Assembly: GCA_024195265.1 (NCBI GenBank)
Contig: JAJLRJ010000009.1
Coordinates: forward strand, 6,425,924 to 6,489,923
Reading direction: 5' to 3'
From: Dendrophyllia cribrosa
Lineage: Eukaryota; Cnidaria; Anthozoa; Scleractinia; Dendrophylliidae
DNA: 64,000 nt
This document shows, one piece after another, positions 34,766 through 43,552 of this stretch. A program made the translations under genes and the position numbers. How positions within the stretch are numbered: the first letter of the stretch is position 1; each line of letters starts with the position of its first letter. Below the pieces are notes generated by a model. That model had not been told where the DNA came from, ran no database searches, and worked only from the letters and a program-made list of their open reading frames with translations.

Positions 34766-35011
34766 AAAGAGCTGGAGAAAACATTATCTTTTTGTAACAA
34801 TAAAAAAAAAAGAGGTCAATAAAAATGTCACTTGCCTATTTCATGAACTTTAGATGCCTTGTTTGAAAAGAGCTTTTTTGTAACAAGAAAAAAAAAAAAA
34901 AAGTTTAATAAAAATGTTTTATCTTTTTTGGTGATGTTTGTGTGTGTCACTCTCCTGTTCCTCGGGCCCCCTATAAAAAAGGGCACAAGTCCTCCTTGGT
35001 CAGTTTTGAAA

Positions 35012-35246
35012 ATGCCTTGCAGAAAGAAAAAGAAGAGTATCTCGCAAAAAGAGGTACCACAGAGGGGGTGCTAGGTTCGTGAGACGACCCACCCTGCAGG
35101 ATAAAATAGCCGAGGGAGCCAGTATGTTTTTATCAGGACCTGCCCCTTCGTTTGCTACGGCAGGCTTGTTCCTGGGCAAGCAAGCATTCAAAGGCATAAA
35201 AGACAACGTGGAGCATTTTTTAAAGGCCAAAAAGCGGCGGAGATAA
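35012..35246 (+). pseudogene. small basic protein, copy 1 (frameshifted)
   Basis: Equivalent of 40241-40477. A base missing from the AAAGAAAAG/AAGAAGAG tract near 35030 ends the frame after about 20 codons. Its TATA box (CTATAAAAAAGG near 34971) is kept. Confidence 0.8.
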
Positions 35247-35284
35247 TAAAAAAAAAAAGATCCACCTTGTCAAAAAAAAAAAAG

Positions 35285-35950
35285 ATGGTCAAGCCATCCC
35301 GTGCCAGACGAGACAGCGCCCAAAGACGAAGAAATCGTCGGATGACAAGGCAGGGAGGTATTCAACGAGGAGGTTTCGTCCCCATTGTGGTGGATTTTAA
35401 GAAAGGGATCCAAGTGACACGGGACGCCATCGAAGCCATGCAACAACCCATCGACCACGACAAGGCCCGACGAAACGTGAACAGGTACAAAGCCGAGTAT
35501 GCGTCTTATAAAAGACGCGGTGGAAACAAAGGGTTCACGCGTTGGGCCCGCGACAAAGGTTACGCCAAAAAAAGTGATGCCTGTTGCCTGCATAAAAATG
35601 CATCCATTGACGCTCACCGACCAGTGGCAAGTTGCCCTTTTGAAACTGTTGTACACCAATTCTTACGGGAACACCGTGTTGAAATCGTCGCAGGATTACC
35701 ATGTGCGTGTGGGGAGCTCGGATGGATCGGTTCCCACTCGATCAATGGCGCTGACTTCGCACAAACACTTCACGCACGCGGCAGAATTGCTTGGCGATTT
35801 GGTGCAGAAGATGGGATGGTACGTGATACCTACCTTGTCGGGCGGTCAACATCATTACGGACAACTCCACATGGAATCTCCTGGCACCACGGACGAAAAT
35901 TTTCCCACAAATCCCAAACTGGATCTGTTTCGTCCCGACCTGGTGCGTGA
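35285..35950 (+). CDS. Arg/Lys-rich protein, copy 1, read-through chimera at duplication joint
   Basis: The first 102 residues match the basic protein at 40513-40824. At the joint (about 35590-35604) the TAA stop of the normal gene is lost, because CTGCAGTAA became CTGCATAA with a shift, so the frame runs about 120 codons into the large virion gene in a wrong phase, ending at 35950. The extra tail is not expected to be functional. This open frame results from the duplication. Confidence 0.65.
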   Translation: MVKPSRARRDSAQRRRNRRMTRQGGIQRGGFVPIVVDFKKGIQVTRDAIEAMQQPIDHDKARRNVNRYKAEYASYKRRGGNKGFTRWARDKGYAKKSDACCLHKNASIDAHRPVASCPFETVVHQFLREHRVEIVAGLPCACGELGWIGSHSINGADFAQTLHARGRIAWRFGAEDGMVRDTYLVGRSTSLRTTPHGISWHHGRKFSHKSQTGSVSSRPGA

Positions 35951-37858
35951 ATTTTTGCAAAGGATCGAAAACACTTATCGCGTGAAACAAGTCGCACTCC
36001 CTACGCGCTTCAATCTGATCGAATATTACCTAGGATTCGCCCTCCTGAAACTCATGGGTTTAAGGAGGGATTACATCTGGTTAACTAGAGCTAGTCCATC
36101 CAGACCCAGGACGCATTATTCACTCCATCTGTGGGCGCAGGGTCAGTACAATCTAGGGGAATCGTTGGCTCTGTTGATGGGATTTTTGGAGCCCGATCCA
36201 GATCGGCCGGGCCAGACGCGCATTGTGGCTCACAACACCGTCTACGCGGACACGGAGAAGGTACGCAAGCCGATTGGGTGGTTAGTCGTTTGGATACGCA
36301 TCACTTTGGCATCGAGACGGAAGATTTTCTGTTGGGAGGCGTACGCATCAAACTCAACACTGCCGTCGAGCGGTTGCACTACACGTTTGGCAAAAGAGCC
36401 GTCTTTGACATGGGGGCTTGGGTGCGCGACCCGTCTCCCTTGTTACCCTACGCGCGACAATCCCCCGTGACGGTGGTCACTACGGAACCCGGCAAGTGGT
36501 TTCTGCAGGCCCGAGAAGGGGTCAACGTCGATTTCAAAAACGGTCTGGAGACAGTGATGGGTACCCCACAACTCAAAGCTCCTTCTCGGGTTAAGGGATT
36601 CGGGGCCTGGTTGGCTTTGCCCAGTTTGGAGACATCCCTGGCCCAAACAAACACCCACTTGTCTGACGTGGACCTCACGCGATGCAATACCGAAGTAGAT
36701 GTGGTGGAATTTAGCCCCGTGGGCGACAGACAACGCCGATTGCTGGCCACTCTTCCCCTCTCACCTAGCAGCGATTACGGTCTCACGGTCGAATACGACC
36801 CGCAGCATTTGGATTTCAGACCGTTGGCAGGACCCACGCAAAATCTGAGCGAGTTGAGAGTGCATTTAAGAAACGCTGAAGGTTTGGGTATACCATTTTA
36901 CACGGGTCTCACCGGTGTTTGGTTGTACTTTCGCAAAGGAGGAACGAAAAACACACAACCCTTGCAATCGGCCGGCATGAGTTTTGCTGGGGGACGTCGA
37001 GTGACTTTGGAAAGTGACGATCAGAAGGACCTCTTCCCGAACAACACCCCATCGCGTTTCAGGTTGAGATTACCCGAACAGTGGACCTTGGATGCCACAT
37101 GGGAAGTGGCTCTGGTGCAATTGTTGATGCCTCACACGTTTCACAACGTTCAAGATCGCCAGATACAGTGTTCTGTCAACTACCCGTCCGGCAAACAAGA
37201 TATTTTTTTGGCGGGCGGGCTCTACGTGACCTTGACAGATGTTGTGTTGGCCCTTCATCAAGCCATCGAAACGGAGACACCCGTTTCAGATGCTGGCACG
37301 ACCGCTCGTGTCCAACTGCAGTTGGACGAGAAAGGATTTTACCAGTGGACCTTCCCCACGAATGATTTTTCGCTGTACTTACCCAGCTGGTTGGCTCGAG
37401 TTTTAGGATATCTTGATTGGGAATCGTGGACGGTCCCGTTTTACTACAAGTCCGACGTGCGTCATCCCACAGTGGAAATCACCAGCACGGACACCCAGAC
37501 TGGGCGCCCGACCGAAGTGGAAATCACACGCTCGCATACCATGGCCTTACCGGCCGATCATCGCGTGTGGAGTTTTGTCTCCCCGAACTCTTTCCAGAAC
37601 GTCTACGTGCATTGCAACGTGGCCGAACCCGTGTACGTGGGATCGCAGATGGCCAAGGTGGTCTTAATCCATGGCGTCAACCCTCAGAAGGGGGTCTTGG
37701 AGGACGTGCCCATTCCACACTTGATCTTTTCGCGATTGAGTCATTTCACTTTTCGAGACCTCGAAATCGATATAAGAGACAACTTAGGTCGTCCCATCCC
37801 ATTTCAAGGAGGAAACGTCACAGCTGCTCTGTATTTCCGACAACGTAAATTGCCTTAA
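35598..37858 (+). pseudogene. large virion-protein candidate, copy 2 (new start, one frameshift)
   Basis: The duplication joint supplies an ATGCAT from the protease start region, followed in phase by CCATTGACG, so the copy can start as MHPLTLTDQW and lacks the native first 42 residues. The frame is open to about 36250, where GACACGGAG stands for GACACAGGAG of copy 1 and shifts the frame. From there a single frame runs to the TAA at 37858 (over 530 codons). The two WxVAL..LL modules seen in copy 1 are present here. A structural role is inferred. One base decides whether this copy is a ~753-codon gene. Confidence 0.6.
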
Positions 37859-37873
37859 AAAAAAAAAGTGCCA

Positions 37874-38521
37874 ATGCGTCGCACGTTTTTGAGATCGCAA
37901 TGGATCCAAGTAGGTGGTGGTGATGGTTACAATCAAGGCCTGCCTCCGTATCAAGAAGGGGGTTTTTGGGGCACGCTGGCAGGTCCTGCAGTGAGTTATC
38001 TGGGTAATTTAGCGGCCAACGCGGGATACGAAACAGCCTGTCGAGCCGCCCGCAAATTTTACAAAAGTCATTGTCGGAAGAAGGAGGAGGAAGAGGAAGA
38101 GGAGGAGGAGGAACCGCCCCGCAAGAAAAAGACAAAGACAAAACGAGAACTGCCCCGCAAGAAAAAAAAGAAAAAGATGCAACGAGGAGGAAGAGGAGAC
38201 AAGTACGACGGTGGGACGGCCGATTATCAGGAAGGAGGACTGGTCTTACCTTTCTCCGAAATGACGTACGAGCAACTGTTGAGAGCGCAGAGGGGTTTTG
38301 GGAAGCGGCGATCTCGACAAAGAACCCCTCGTCGACCTCGCAACATCACGGCCGCGAGTTTGGATGAAAATCTCTATCGGCGTCTGGGAGGGAGACCCAT
38401 CGGGGTGTTGCCCAATGCCATTCCTGGCTTTCAGGTGGGCATGGGAGAGAATCGAGAGAGAGTAAGAGGAAAAAAACGTAGACGAACGGGTCACGGTGAT
38501 TGTTTCAACGAGCTCCTATAA
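37874..38521 (+). CDS. basic virion-protein candidate with Glu and Lys runs
   Basis: 215 aa from the ATG 13 nt after the end of the preceding frame. A glycine-rich, weakly hydrophobic N-terminal segment (GGFWGTLAGPAVSYLGNLAANA, about 29-50) is followed by ten Glu (71-80), Lys runs (about 83-101) and an Arg-rich C-terminus. The hydrophobic-plus-basic layout recalls adenovirus core and minor proteins such as pX/mu or pVI, but no homology can be claimed. The stop codon overlaps the TATA box of the capsid gene. Copy 1 is broken. Confidence 0.75.
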   Translation: MRRTFLRSQWIQVGGGDGYNQGLPPYQEGGFWGTLAGPAVSYLGNLAANAGYETACRAARKFYKSHCRKKEEEEEEEEEEPPRKKKTKTKRELPRKKKKKKMQRGGRGDKYDGGTADYQEGGLVLPFSEMTYEQLLRAQRGFGKRRSRQRTPRRPRNITAASLDENLYRRLGGRPIGVLPNAIPGFQVGMGENRERVRGKKRRRTGHGDCFNELL

Positions 38522-38524
38522 AAA
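38517..38524 (+). promoter_or_regulatory. TATA box of the major capsid gene
   Basis: TATAAAAA within the symmetric block CTCCTATAAAAAGGAG, 48-55 bp before the ATG and overlapping the upstream TAA stop. Confidence 0.65.
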
Positions 38525-38571
38525 GGAGCATCCACGGGTGGTCGACCATTTGACTAGACGTCACCGTCAGC

Positions 38572-39996
38572 ATGTCACAAGGGTCAGATGACACAGACAA
38601 CAACAACAACAACAACGGTGGGATCATCGTGCAGGCCGATCAGGGTCTTTACAATTATCGCCCTCCGCGAGAAATTGATGCCACAGAATACAAATGGCAC
38701 TTTGAAGATGTGAAATCTCAGACCACTTCGTCAAACCCTCTCCAGTTTCGTTTGGCCGATCGACCTTACCCCTTCTGCCCCAGCGAGATCGAACTGCATC
38801 TTAAAGTGTACTTCAAACTGGGCTCCACAAAAGCACCCTTGAATGACTTCACCACCAACCAAGCTATTGTAGGCCCAGTGAACAATTTTGGGTACAGTTG
38901 TATCCGTCAAGTTCGTTGTCGAGTCAACAACAACGAAACTGAGTCCACGGCTGGGGTGAATTTGGCATACCGAGAATATTTCAAGACCTTGTTGGAAGCA
39001 GATCCCTGGGACGAAGCCAGCCGCCTCAAGCGACAAGGATGGTACAAAGATAGCGCAGGACAGATGGATAAATGGGGAGGCCTAGCCACTCATAATCCTG
39101 GAGGGGTTCAACGACAAAAGATCTGTGTCAATGGCACGGGCAAGTTCGAATTCAACGTGTGCCCTTTGCCTTGTAATTTTTGCCAGATAGAACAGAACGT
39201 CCCACCCAACACCAGAGTAGAATTTGAGATCGAGTTCAATGACCCCAAGTTCTGTTTGATGTCCATGACCCTGGACAAGTCCACTGCAGCTGGGGCCGTG
39301 AACAACACGGCTAGTTTTGAAGTCTTGGCCCAAGAGTGTTTTCTCCGTGTGTTTTATCGCGTTCCCAATGATATCATCATGAAGTACATGGAAGAACAAG
39401 TGGAAAAGACCACGGTGGCCAACCCCCTCTCCTTCCCCTTCAGGCGCATGCGATGCGAGAACAGGTACATTCCATCAGGCGTCAGCCAAGTGGAGTTCAA
39501 CGATGTGTTTCAAGGACGTTCCCCGCGCTTGTTTTGGTTGGTGGTGTTGGAAGATGCGCGTTATCAGGGAGAATTCAATAAAAATCCCTTTGACTTCAAA
39601 GCCAATTTTTCAGGATTCAACATCACCAGTGCCGAGTGCACAGCCAACGGAGTCCCAGTGAACAAAGCCAAAGTGGATCTTACCAACAAATACGAGATCT
39701 ATGATTTGTTGCTGAATGCCTCAGGCAAAAAGAGACGCGATGCTTACCTGTTGGATCCCGATACCTTTGAAAAGGGTTTCTACTTTGTACCCTTTGATTT
39801 GACGGCTGTCCAAGATGGAGGTGATTCTGTCACCCCGCAGTTGCAAATGCTGATCAACGTCAGGCTGGGGTTTTCTACAACGACAGGTGCAGCATTGCAA
39901 GCTTTGTTCTTGTACAACACAGATGAGAGTCTGTTGCAGATTGACAACAGAGGAACCACTCAAGGCCCAGTGCTCTTGTCCGATGCCTTGGTGTGA
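38572..39996 (+). CDS. major capsid protein, double jelly-roll (intact copy)
   Basis: 474 aa. It forms the hexon-like capsomers of the icosahedral shell. The order of motifs follows Polinton capsid proteins (the animal F54H12.2-like family): FGYSCIRQVRCRVNN near 110-125, LAYREYFKTLLEA then GWYKDSAGQMD near 131-165, a PNTRVEFEIEFNDPKFCLM block near 215-235, FPFRRMRCENRYIPSG near 290 and VFQGRSPRLFWLVVLEDARYQG with NPFDF near 315-345. The N-terminus has an Asn run. It is followed by AATAAA signals at 40030-40035, 40048-40053 and 40136-40141 inside a repeated A-rich 3' region. A TATA box lies 48 bp upstream. No shift or stop. Confidence 0.93.
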   Translation: MSQGSDDTDNNNNNNGGIIVQADQGLYNYRPPREIDATEYKWHFEDVKSQTTSSNPLQFRLADRPYPFCPSEIELHLKVYFKLGSTKAPLNDFTTNQAIVGPVNNFGYSCIRQVRCRVNNNETESTAGVNLAYREYFKTLLEADPWDEASRLKRQGWYKDSAGQMDKWGGLATHNPGGVQRQKICVNGTGKFEFNVCPLPCNFCQIEQNVPPNTRVEFEIEFNDPKFCLMSMTLDKSTAAGAVNNTASFEVLAQECFLRVFYRVPNDIIMKYMEEQVEKTTVANPLSFPFRRMRCENRYIPSGVSQVEFNDVFQGRSPRLFWLVVLEDARYQGEFNKNPFDFKANFSGFNITSAECTANGVPVNKAKVDLTNKYEIYDLLLNASGKKRRDAYLLDPDTFEKGFYFVPFDLTAVQDGGDSVTPQLQMLINVRLGFSTTTGAALQALFLYNTDESLLQIDNRGTTQGPVLLSDALV

Positions 39997-40201
39997 AAAG
40001 AGCTGGAGAAAACATTATCTTTTTGTAACAATAAAAAAAAAGAGGTCAATAAAAATGTCACTTGCCTATTTCATGAACTTTAGATGCCTTGTTTGAAAAG
40101 AGCTTTTTTGTAACAAGAAAAAAAAAAAAGAGTTTAATAAAAATGTTTTATCTTTTTTGGTGATGTTTGTGTGTGTCACTCTCCTGTTCCTCGGGCCCCC
40201 T

Positions 40202-40207
40202 ATAAAA
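40202..40207 (+). promoter_or_regulatory. TATA box of the small basic gene
   Basis: CCTATAAAAAAGGG about 35-40 bp before the ATG at 40241. Confidence 0.55.
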
Positions 40208-40240
40208 AAGGGCACAAGTCCTCCTTGGTCAGTTTTGAAA

Positions 40241-40477
40241 ATGCCTTGCAGAAAGAAAAGAAGAAGAGTATCTCGCAAAAAGAGGTACCACAGAGGGGGT
40301 GCTAGGTTCGTGAGACGACCCACCCTGCAGGATAAAATAGCCGAGGGAGCCAGTATGTTTTTATCAGGACCTGCCCCTTCGTTTGCTACGGCAGGCTTGT
40401 TCCTGGGCAAGCAAGCATTCAAAGGCATAAAAGACAACGTGGAGCATTTTTTAAAGGCCAAAAAGCGGCGGAGATAA
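40241..40477 (+). CDS. small basic protein with hydrophobic centre (intact copy)
   Basis: 78 aa. Arg/Lys-rich ends (MPCRKKRRRVSRKKRYHRGG and KAKKRRR) flank a moderately hydrophobic stretch (MFLSGPAPSFATAGLFLG, about 39-56). Probably a DNA-binding core or minor capsid peptide, inferred from charge and location between the capsid and protease genes. No family recognised. Copy 1 is frameshifted. Confidence 0.7.
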   Translation: MPCRKKRRRVSRKKRYHRGGARFVRRPTLQDKIAEGASMFLSGPAPSFATAGLFLGKQAFKGIKDNVEHFLKAKKRRR

Positions 40478-40512
40478 AAAAAAAAAAGATCCACCTTGTC
40501 AAAAAAAAAAAG

Positions 40513-40824
40513 ATGGTCAAGCCATCCCGTGCCAGACGAGACAGCGCCCAAAGACGAAGAAATCGTCGGATGACAAGGCAGGGAGGTATTCAACGAGGAG
40601 GTTTCGTCCCCATTGTGGTGGATTTTAAGAAAGGGATCCAAGTGACACGGGACGCCATCGAAGCCATGCAACAACCCATCGACCACGACAAGGCCCGACG
40701 AAACGTGAACAGGTACAAAGCCGAGTATGCGTCTTATAAAAGACGCGGTGGAAACAAAGGGTTCACGCGTTGGGCCCGCGACAAAGGTTACGCCAAAAAA
40801 AGTGATGCCTGTTGCCTGCAGTAA
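40513..40824 (+). CDS. Arg/Lys-rich core-protein candidate (intact copy)
   Basis: 103 aa, very basic (SRARRDSAQRRRNRRMTR near the start, a KAEYASYKRRGG segment further on). It starts 36 nt after the previous stop behind an A-rich spacer. The charge suggests packaging of viral DNA; no named family. An internal TTATAAAAG (about 40734-40742) may be the promoter of the protease gene. Copy 1 reads through the duplication joint. Confidence 0.7.
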   Translation: MVKPSRARRDSAQRRRNRRMTRQGGIQRGGFVPIVVDFKKGIQVTRDAIEAMQQPIDHDKARRNVNRYKAEYASYKRRGGNKGFTRWARDKGYAKKSDACCLQ

Positions 40825-40826
40825 AA

Positions 40827-41378
40827 ATGCATGACACGTTGCAATTGCGAAAAGCGTGTCGAGGCGATGACAACATTTCAAAATACTTTTGGGACGTGTT
40901 TGGTGCGGATGAAGGAGCCTGTCAACCCGTCGAGTACCCCAAGTGCGCCATATGGAACACGGACCCCATACGCTTACCCGGCCAACATTGGATAGCGGTG
41001 TTTTGGGCGAGTCAAGACCACGGAGAATTCTTTGATAGTTACGCGCGAGCGCCATCCTTCTACAACGCAGCGTGGCGTTGTTTCGACCTTTTCCGTCACA
41101 TTCCACAAGAGCTACAAGGAACCAACACCGATGTGTGCGGAGATTATTGTTTGTACTACTTATTTCATCGTTGCCGCGGCAAACCCATGACCCAAATTGT
41201 TCGACCCTTCTCATACACGGATCGTGTCTACAACGATACGGCCGTGGTGGAACGAGTACGGGAAGAATTCCCGAGTTTACAACACCAACACCTGGCAGGG
41301 GGACTGTATGATGAGGATGGACGCCCCAACCAGATGTGTCGGATCAAACGGTTGAATCTTTGCAAAAGAAAGGCATAA
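40827..41378 (+). CDS. adenain-type cysteine protease
   Basis: 183 aa counted from the ATG at 40827; the frame is open slightly upstream, but only with non-ATG codons. This maturation protease is expected to cleave capsid and core precursors. The C5 peptidase layout is visible: H54 in GQHWIAVFW, D70 in FFDSYARAP, Q97 in ELQGTN and C104 in VCGDYC. The Gln-Cys spacing of seven matches adenovirus protease, which uses H54, E71, Q115 and C122; Asp replaces Glu, as in many relatives. It starts 3 nt after the stop of the basic gene. The same start region was captured at the duplication joint. Intact. Confidence 0.92.
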   Translation: MHDTLQLRKACRGDDNISKYFWDVFGADEGACQPVEYPKCAIWNTDPIRLPGQHWIAVFWASQDHGEFFDSYARAPSFYNAAWRCFDLFRHIPQELQGTNTDVCGDYCLYYLFHRCRGKPMTQIVRPFSYTDRVYNDTAVVERVREEFPSLQHQHLAGGLYDEDGRPNQMCRIKRLNLCKRKA

Positions 41379-41419
41379 AAGGAAGAACGGTGTTTTTTAC
41401 GGGGTGACAGGTTAAAAAC

Positions 41420-42127
41420 ATGGAAACGGAAGATGCTCCCTCTTGTTATGATCCACGTTTCAGGGTCCCGGGTAACATGCAGATCGTGGGTCCTACCTTG
41501 AGCGGCAAGACAACCTTCTTGTACAAGTTGGTCAAAGATGCTCCGTGCTACTTTCGGGAAGACGACAGATCCCCTTGTTATTTTCAAAAAATCGTGTATT
41601 GCTATGGATCAGCCTGGCAACCGATTTTTAACCAATTCCAAGAGATGGGCGTGCAATTTCACGAGGGCTTGCCAGACAACGTGGAAGCACTCTTTCCACC
41701 CGAAACACGCCCCGGTTTGATCATCATGGACGATCTCATGCACGAAAGCAGCAAGTCACCTCAAGTGACCCAACTGTTGACCAAAGGAACGCATCACTTG
41801 GGTCTCTTTGCGATTTTCCTGTCGCAGAACCTCTTCCATTCGGGCAAGGAACAAGCTGGTCAAAATCGCAATTATCATTACACCGTTCTCTTCAAAAATC
41901 CTGCGGATACCCGTTACATCAAGATGCTGGGCAATCGTTGGTTGGGTGATTCAGAGGCATTTTGGCCCATCTATAAAAGGGCCACAGAGAGACCTTTTGG
42001 CTATCTATTGACCGACCATCATCCTCGAACCGACGACGCCATTCGTTTTCGTACCCATCTCTTGATAGACGATCCCGAACCTCTTACCGTGTTGCAACCC
42101 GCTCAAAAGAGAAGACACAAAACGTGA
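41420..42127 (+). CDS. FtsK/HerA-type genome-packaging ATPase
   Basis: 235 aa. It drives DNA into the capsid. Walker A GPTLSGKTT (24-32, K30), Walker B GLIIMDDL (99-106, D104-D105) and a downstream LSQN with Q136 match the A32-like packaging ATPases of Polintons, virophages and large DNA viruses. Length is normal for the family. A weak CATAAAAGG (41374-41382) lies about 40 bp upstream. The next gene begins 5 nt after the stop. Intact. Confidence 0.92.
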   Translation: METEDAPSCYDPRFRVPGNMQIVGPTLSGKTTFLYKLVKDAPCYFREDDRSPCYFQKIVYCYGSAWQPIFNQFQEMGVQFHEGLPDNVEALFPPETRPGLIIMDDLMHESSKSPQVTQLLTKGTHHLGLFAIFLSQNLFHSGKEQAGQNRNYHYTVLFKNPADTRYIKMLGNRWLGDSEAFWPIYKRATERPFGYLLTDHHPRTDDAIRFRTHLLIDDPEPLTVLQPAQKRRHKT

Positions 42128-42132
42128 GAAAA

Positions 42133-42549
42133 ATGTCTTTCCGTCGTCGAGATTGGAGAAGACAGCGAGGACGAGGCATGTTGGAGGATTTTAGCAAATC
42201 TCGCGCCACCCGCACCAATCAAATCAGAGCGCGATGGAATAAGGAGAGAGCCGACATGCATCGACGCTTGCAAAACGAAAGCGGTAAATTGCAAGAAGGT
42301 GCCCGTCGCCTCCAGTGGATGTTGGAAAACCCCAACCCCAGTCTGGGTGAAAGGGTCATGGAGAAGGGACGTCAAACCCAATTCAAAGCCAAGAATGCTT
42401 TCAAACCAGGCATCAAACGCCCCAAACTCAAAGCAGGAACGAAAAGAGCCCTGATGGCTGGGGCGATGGGAGGTGTCTTGGCCCCCGTAGTGGGAACTTT
42501 AATCGCCAAAGCTATAAAAAAGACGAAGACGAAGAAGAAGAAATCATAA
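42133..42549 (+). CDS. basic protein with C-terminal hydrophobic helix and Lys tail
   Basis: 138 aa. N-terminal Arg-rich part (MSFRRRDWRRQRGRG), a helical middle with many Arg/Gln, then an Ala/Gly/Val-rich hydrophobic helix (about 107-128, GAMGGVLAPVVGTLIAKA) and a KTKTKKKKS tail. It shares this layout with the products of the next genes and may be a member of a small family. Possible membrane-active or DNA-condensing virion protein; inferred. Start: the ATG at 42133, 5 nt after the ATPase stop. Confidence 0.7.
   Translation: MSFRRRDWRRQRGRGMLEDFSKSRATRTNQIRARWNKERADMHRRLQNESGKLQEGARRLQWMLENPNPSLGERVMEKGRQTQFKAKNAFKPGIKRPKLKAGTKRALMAGAMGGVLAPVVGTLIAKAIKKTKTKKKKS
42513..42520 (+). promoter_or_regulatory. 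TATA box
   Basis: TATAAAAA inside the end of the previous gene, 42-49 bp before the ATG at 42562. Confidence 0.5.
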
Positions 42550-42561
42550 AAAAAAACAGTT

Positions 42562-43146
42562 ATGCAGTCCCTCATTGTCATTCCCACCTATGGAACATGG
42601 CCCACCATGCCACGCATCGCTCGAGCGCCTTGGTCGCAAGGGGTTCCTTTTACCCGTTACGTGGTTGGGAAAGGGATACAATTGCAAGATGCAAGCGATC
42701 TCACCACGGGTCGGGCGGCCTGGCAAGCACAGATCCGTCGCAGTCAAAGAGGTCGCGGGATCGATGGCAGCCAGAGATCAAGAGCCATGGCCAAAGCCTA
42801 TGCCAACCGACCCGCTCAGAAGGTCGATCGTTGGGTCAACAGAAAGATGTGGCGCTTGCGAGATAAGATGACTCCCGAAACCTTAACAGGAAAATTAACA
42901 GCAGGTGCTGCATTAGGAGGAGCTGCGGCGGCCGTGCCAGCAGCGTTTTTGGGTGCCTTAACAGCCAAAGTCTTCACCCAGAAGAAGAAAAAGAAGAAGA
43001 AGAAACAAGAAGGAGGGTTTTTAACGCTGCTAAGCAGTGCTGCCAAAGTGGGATACGAGGTTGGAAAGAGAAAAGATTACAAGCGTATGGGAGCCAAAGG
43101 AGCCACGGGGCATTATAAAGCGCATCGCAAACCCTGGGAAGTTTAA
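42562..43146 (+). CDS. basic protein with hydrophobic helix and octalysine
   Basis: 194 aa. A basic first half, then a strongly hydrophobic Ala/Gly-rich helix (about 112-137, AGAALGGAAAAVPAAFLGAL), eight consecutive Lys (141-148) and a second weak hydrophobic segment GGFLTLLSSAAKVGYEVG, reminiscent of the GGFL motif in adenovirus pX/mu-like peptides. Role inferred as virion core or membrane penetration. Own TATA box. Intact. Confidence 0.7.
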   Translation: MQSLIVIPTYGTWPTMPRIARAPWSQGVPFTRYVVGKGIQLQDASDLTTGRAAWQAQIRRSQRGRGIDGSQRSRAMAKAYANRPAQKVDRWVNRKMWRLRDKMTPETLTGKLTAGAALGGAAAAVPAAFLGALTAKVFTQKKKKKKKKQEGGFLTLLSSAAKVGYEVGKRKDYKRMGAKGATGHYKAHRKPWEV

Positions 43147-43152
43147 GGAAGG

Positions 43153-43158
43153 TATAAA
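43153..43158 (+). promoter_or_regulatory. TATA box
   Basis: GGTATAAAGAG about 35-40 bp before the ATG at 43193. Confidence 0.55.
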
Positions 43159-43192
43159 GAGAGAGTAGTCCTCATCCGCAAGTACATTCACC

Positions 43193-43552
43193 ATGCCAAC
43201 CGTTCGCAGAAAGAAAACAAGACAGCGTGGAAAAGGTTTGGGCGCCGACATGGCCGTGGCCACGGCAGCTCCCATTGTGGCCAATCTCTTAAGTCAAGGG
43301 ATTGAACACGCCATGGACAAAGGACCAGAGGTACTCGGCAAGGTAGCCGAGCATGGCAAACGTGGTGTAAAGTGGCTCTCGAAACGCTTCAACCGTTTGA
43401 GAAAAAAGAAACCTCAGAAGGGCGGTAGAAAAAAAAGAACATCCTTGCCCCGTTGGGCTCAAGAACCTGGTCTGTCCAAACTCGTAGGTCTACCCAATCA
43501 TTTACCGTCACACGTGCAATTTCAACTTGAAAATTCCACGACCTCGGTGTAG
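43193..43552 (+). CDS. basic protein with N-terminal amphipathic/hydrophobic segment
   Basis: 119 aa. A RRKKTRQRGKG start, an Ala/Val/Ile-rich segment (about 17-35, GADMAVATAAPIVANLLSQG), then a Lys/Arg-rich stretch (KRFNRLRKKKPQKGGRKKR) and a neutral C-terminus. Same general design as its neighbours. Function unknown; a minor virion protein is likely from position. Confidence 0.65.
   Translation: MPTVRRKKTRQRGKGLGADMAVATAAPIVANLLSQGIEHAMDKGPEVLGKVAEHGKRGVKWLSKRFNRLRKKKPQKGGRKKRTSLPRWAQEPGLSKLVGLPNHLPSHVQFQLENSTTSV

Larger units (their letters stand above)
30384..35603 (+). repeat. 5.2-kb tandem duplication, unit 1
   Basis: 5,220 bp, collinear with 35604-40832 and more than 99% identical by eye, starting CCATTGACGCTCACCGACC in both. 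It covers most of the large virion protein, the basic 215-residue protein, the major capsid gene and two small basic genes. Nearly all differences are single-base indels or substitutions, most of them breaking frames in unit 1. Confidence 0.95.
35604..40832 (+). repeat. 5.2-kb tandem duplication, unit 2
   Basis: 5,229 bp. It ends with the AAAATGCAT of the true protease gene. The joint at about 35591-35604 shows only AT-type microhomology between unit end (GCATGACA) and unit start (GATTCCAT). Confidence 0.95.

Noticed and set aside
40066..41214. 382-codon minus-strand ORF
   Set aside because: Antisense to two basic genes and the protease, all with strong family or composition evidence on the plus strand. 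Its length reflects codon usage on the other strand.
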